This document shows, piece by piece, positions 61,687 through 64,000 of a DNA stretch of 64,000 nucleotides; position 1 is the stretch's first letter; every line of letters starts with the position of its first letter. The notes beneath the pieces were generated by a model. It did not search any database and was not told the DNA's origin. It saw nothing but the letters and a program-made list of their open reading frames with translations. The DNA is taken from the NCBI GenBank assembly GCA_028673005.1, contig CM054116.1:32770854-32834853 (forward strand), read 5' to 3'. The stretch is from Tanypteryx hageni. Its lineage: Eukaryota; Arthropoda; Insecta; Odonata; Petaluridae. The position numbers and the translations under genes were made by a program.

Positions 61687-62454
61687 CTGCCAAACGCATA
61701 GGGGATGAAACAACAAGAAGACGATAAAACCACTGACACAAGACAGGGTTTGCCTAATATCATTAACATTAAGACATGGGATACAAATGGGATATATAGT
61801 TCATGAGGATTAAAACTTAGGCAGATTCCAACCTCACTCTCTATCAGGCATTCCCTGTAAGCAATAAGGAGGCTGAGAAGAGAGCAAGGCTGGACGCATT
61901 GGCTGCTGCGCATAGACAAATGGAAAATTGAATTTCAAAATGTTGGGATGAAGGAATTGGATGAAAGGATATAAAATTTTGGGGTAAAAAATAAGAAATT
62001 TCTGCTTTTCAGGGATTGAAAGGATGAACTTGGAAAGGAATTTGCATGGCAGCACAAAATAAGAAAGAAATAGACTTATGCCGCAGCGCTTGCGCAGTTT
62101 CCTTGGTAGAAACTTGATATGTTGAAGGAATTGCAATCTTCTTGGTGAGATAGGAATGGAAGATGGAAATGGAATGCGCAGCGCAGAGGTGGAAGCTTCA
62201 TGGTATAAACAACTGTTTAACAATCCATTCAACCGACAACATGATAACCCATTAATTTTACTGTGATAATCTCTATCAAGATGACATTAGCCAAACCATT
62301 ATTCATATTAAAAGACAAAAGAAAGTTTTAAATGTTTGACCTTCATTTTGTATAGTCTGCAGTGATATATTCCATTTAAAATCACTTTCTTCGAGTAAAA
62401 GTAATCATGAGTTAAACGACACAAATATTTTAAATAATGAATGTCAAACAAGTT

Positions 62455-62810
62455 TTATTCGAGGATAAACCCAGATTGCAGAGCTACACCATGAAGCTAC
62501 CATCCAAACCACAGAACTCCATCACTCTTTCATACCTGAAACAAACAATACAATCATTCACTTCAATCAACCTTGGATTTGCAATCAACCATGATTCACT
62601 TGATTAGCCTCAAACAGCTCAACCATACAATACACACACACAGCATCAAACATTCAATCAAACAATGCTCTCATGGATCACACAAATCTCCCACACAATC
62701 ACTCACACAAATGGAAGACTCACACTTGGTTTACTTGCATATTAGATGGATAATAAAAACAGCTAGCATCTCACATCTAGTACTTTACACACTCATTTAA
62801 TTATCAGCTA
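62455..62810. repeat. CA-rich low-complexity stretch
   Basis: Strongly C/A-biased plus strand with many CACA and TCAA words; no gene. Confidence 0.5.
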
Positions 62811-63001
62811 ATTCATGCTTTTTCACGAAATACTATAACAGATACCTGACCTCTATTGATTTATTAATATAAATTATGATTCATTGAAAGTGAGAACAAG
62901 AAAAAATAGCTGAGATTACAAACCCTGATAAAATATCCTTATGTAAAGCAGTTTAACTGAGGTAAAAAGAAGTTATTCATATGCCAGACCAAAGTACTTG
63001 T

Positions 63002-63470
63002 TAACCCCTTACTGCATGATTTTTTCTTTTTTGACTGAAAATATTCCAGACGGGAAAAAATTACTGAAACCAGAAAAAATATTTTTAAAACCTAAATCAT
63101 AAGGAAATACACATTATTTTGATAAATATTGTTTGTGCCATATATGGCACATCATGCATGATGTGACTTCTTTTAAAAAACAACACACACAATGAAGTCA
63201 AGATATCTTCAGGTACCACATTTTTTTATTTGATTTGGATTCTGCAATACACTAGAATTGAATCCAATACGTCATCATCATAATCATTATCATCATCTTC
63301 AGTATGTTCTTGGAATAATCTCACTTTACAGTTCTGGCACACAGAATTCAATGTCATCTTCTGACTCTGTAGCAAGGATGTTTGTGTTGCTTCTTTGCAA
63401 AGGTGTGTGTCATCAGCAGACATGTCAGGATCTTAGCTAATATTTTCATCAGAAATATCCTCCATTGTGC
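63002..63470 (-). mobile_element. TTAA element left end with possible piggyBac N-terminal relic
   Basis: TTAACCCCTTACTGCATGAT at 63,002 resembles a piggyBac-type end, and the perfect palindrome TGTGCCATATATGGCACA lies just inside (about 63,134-63,151). On the minus strand an acidic stretch (TEDDDNDYDDDV) and MEDISDENIS near 63,465 recall acidic transposase N-termini. The other end would lie beyond what I could find. Confidence 0.4.
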
Positions 63471-63864
63471 TTGTTGAAAAACCTTAAAATGTCCTTATAT
63501 CCATAACAGAAAAACATCAAATTCACCTAACTATTGTGACAATAAGAAAATGAGGAAAATGTACATATAAATGTATACAATATTGAAAGAAAACGTAAGA
63601 GACATAAAAGTGAAGTTAATATAAAAAATGTATAATAAACGAAGCTAAATTATATAGCAATGTAAGCGTTAAATTCATGATATGTGTCAAATACCTATTT
63701 TGAGTGATATTACGTTGCGAGTTTAAAAAATATTCCAACCATCTTATCTGTATTTATCCAAACATATATAACTTACTGTAACTACTAATTCAAAAGCGAT
63801 AGTCAACAGTAACTAACAAATTTTTAATTACTTTCCTTTGTGATATCACACTGTTACTCTAAGC

Positions 63865-64000
63865 CAGGCATGTCAAACAGGCGGCCCCTTTTCAGCCTGT
63901 GGCCCAATAGCTAATTTATGTCTCAAGTGAAGCCTCTTGGGATTTTATATAAATGCTTTATTTTAACGAACAGGAGACAATATTTTTTCATAGTTACCGA
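63865..64000 (+). mobile_element. hAT MITE left end, cut by window edge
   Basis: CAGGCATGTCAAACAGGCGG followed by GCCTGTGGCCC is the standard opening of a hAT MITE family; the right end is outside the window. Confidence 0.65.

Noticed and set aside
61834..62232. 132-codon minus-strand open frame
   Set aside because: No recognisable domain, no splice support, and composition unlike the neighbouring exons; probably chance or repeat-derived.

Overview
This is a eukaryotic, almost certainly arthropod (probably insect) nuclear genome window. The evidence is AT-rich sequence, spliced genes with GT-AG introns, animal-type proteins (an FBXO42-type F-box/Kelch protein and a mitoguardin-like membrane protein), and a dense load of insect-style transposons: piggyBac, hAT, Tc1/mariner-pogo, PIF/Harbinger, and jockey/CR1-like LINEs. 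There is no bacterial-style operon, rRNA or CRISPR array. The exact species cannot be told from sequence alone.

Layout. Positions 1-20.9 kb hold no convincing host exon. They probably lie inside or beyond the 3' part of a minus-strand mitoguardin-like gene, whose first two coding exons are at 20,996-21,687. This stretch carries a 3.4-kb TTAA-flanked element with an internal 771-bp tandem duplication (332-3711), a hAT MITE (4852-5450), an internally deleted Harbinger element (6285-~6740), a dead piggyBac transposase on the minus strand (6848-8686), a large foldback (11,950-12,905), inverted Penelope-like ends, and a hAT MITE with a perfect 8-bp target duplication (16,955-17,274). About 730 bp separate the mitoguardin-like start codon from that of the divergent FBXO42 gene (22,418-28,196, plus strand, eight coding exons, 719 aa), so the two likely share a bidirectional promoter. 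A 33-bp minisatellite sits in FBXO42 intron 5.

From 28.2 to 50 kb the DNA is gene-free. It contains a tRNA-half hairpin (30.7 kb), a Tigger/pogo remnant (31.5-32.5 kb), a GA-rich satellite (32.87-33.29 kb), a piggyBac N-terminal relic (36.1-37.1 kb), two copies of a tRNA-like dispersed repeat (37.6 and 45.8 kb; the first is split by a hAT MITE and the second gives the empty site), several hAT relics including a near full-length broken one (41.2-44.7 kb) with a 0.5-kb palindrome, and a TTAA element with two alternative right ends (48.2-49.5 kb).

From 50.05 kb to beyond the right edge lies a minus-strand gene. Its last three visible exons encode a long Ser/Thr/Pro/Gln-rich protein with a short acidic conserved-looking C-terminus, perhaps the transactivation part of a transcription factor (NFAT5-like is only a guess). 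Its introns hold TA-flanked mariner-type elements (53,669-54,866 and 59,502-60,581) and a jockey/CR1-like LINE (55.5-58.9 kb) that itself hosts another LINE tail and a deleted piggyBac element.

The most unusual theme is a group of unrelated-by-sequence TTAA-flanked (piggyBac-type) elements, several carrying a roughly 18-bp perfect palindrome just inside an end (for example GCCCGAGTATACTCGGGC and TGTGCCTGTACAGGCACA).
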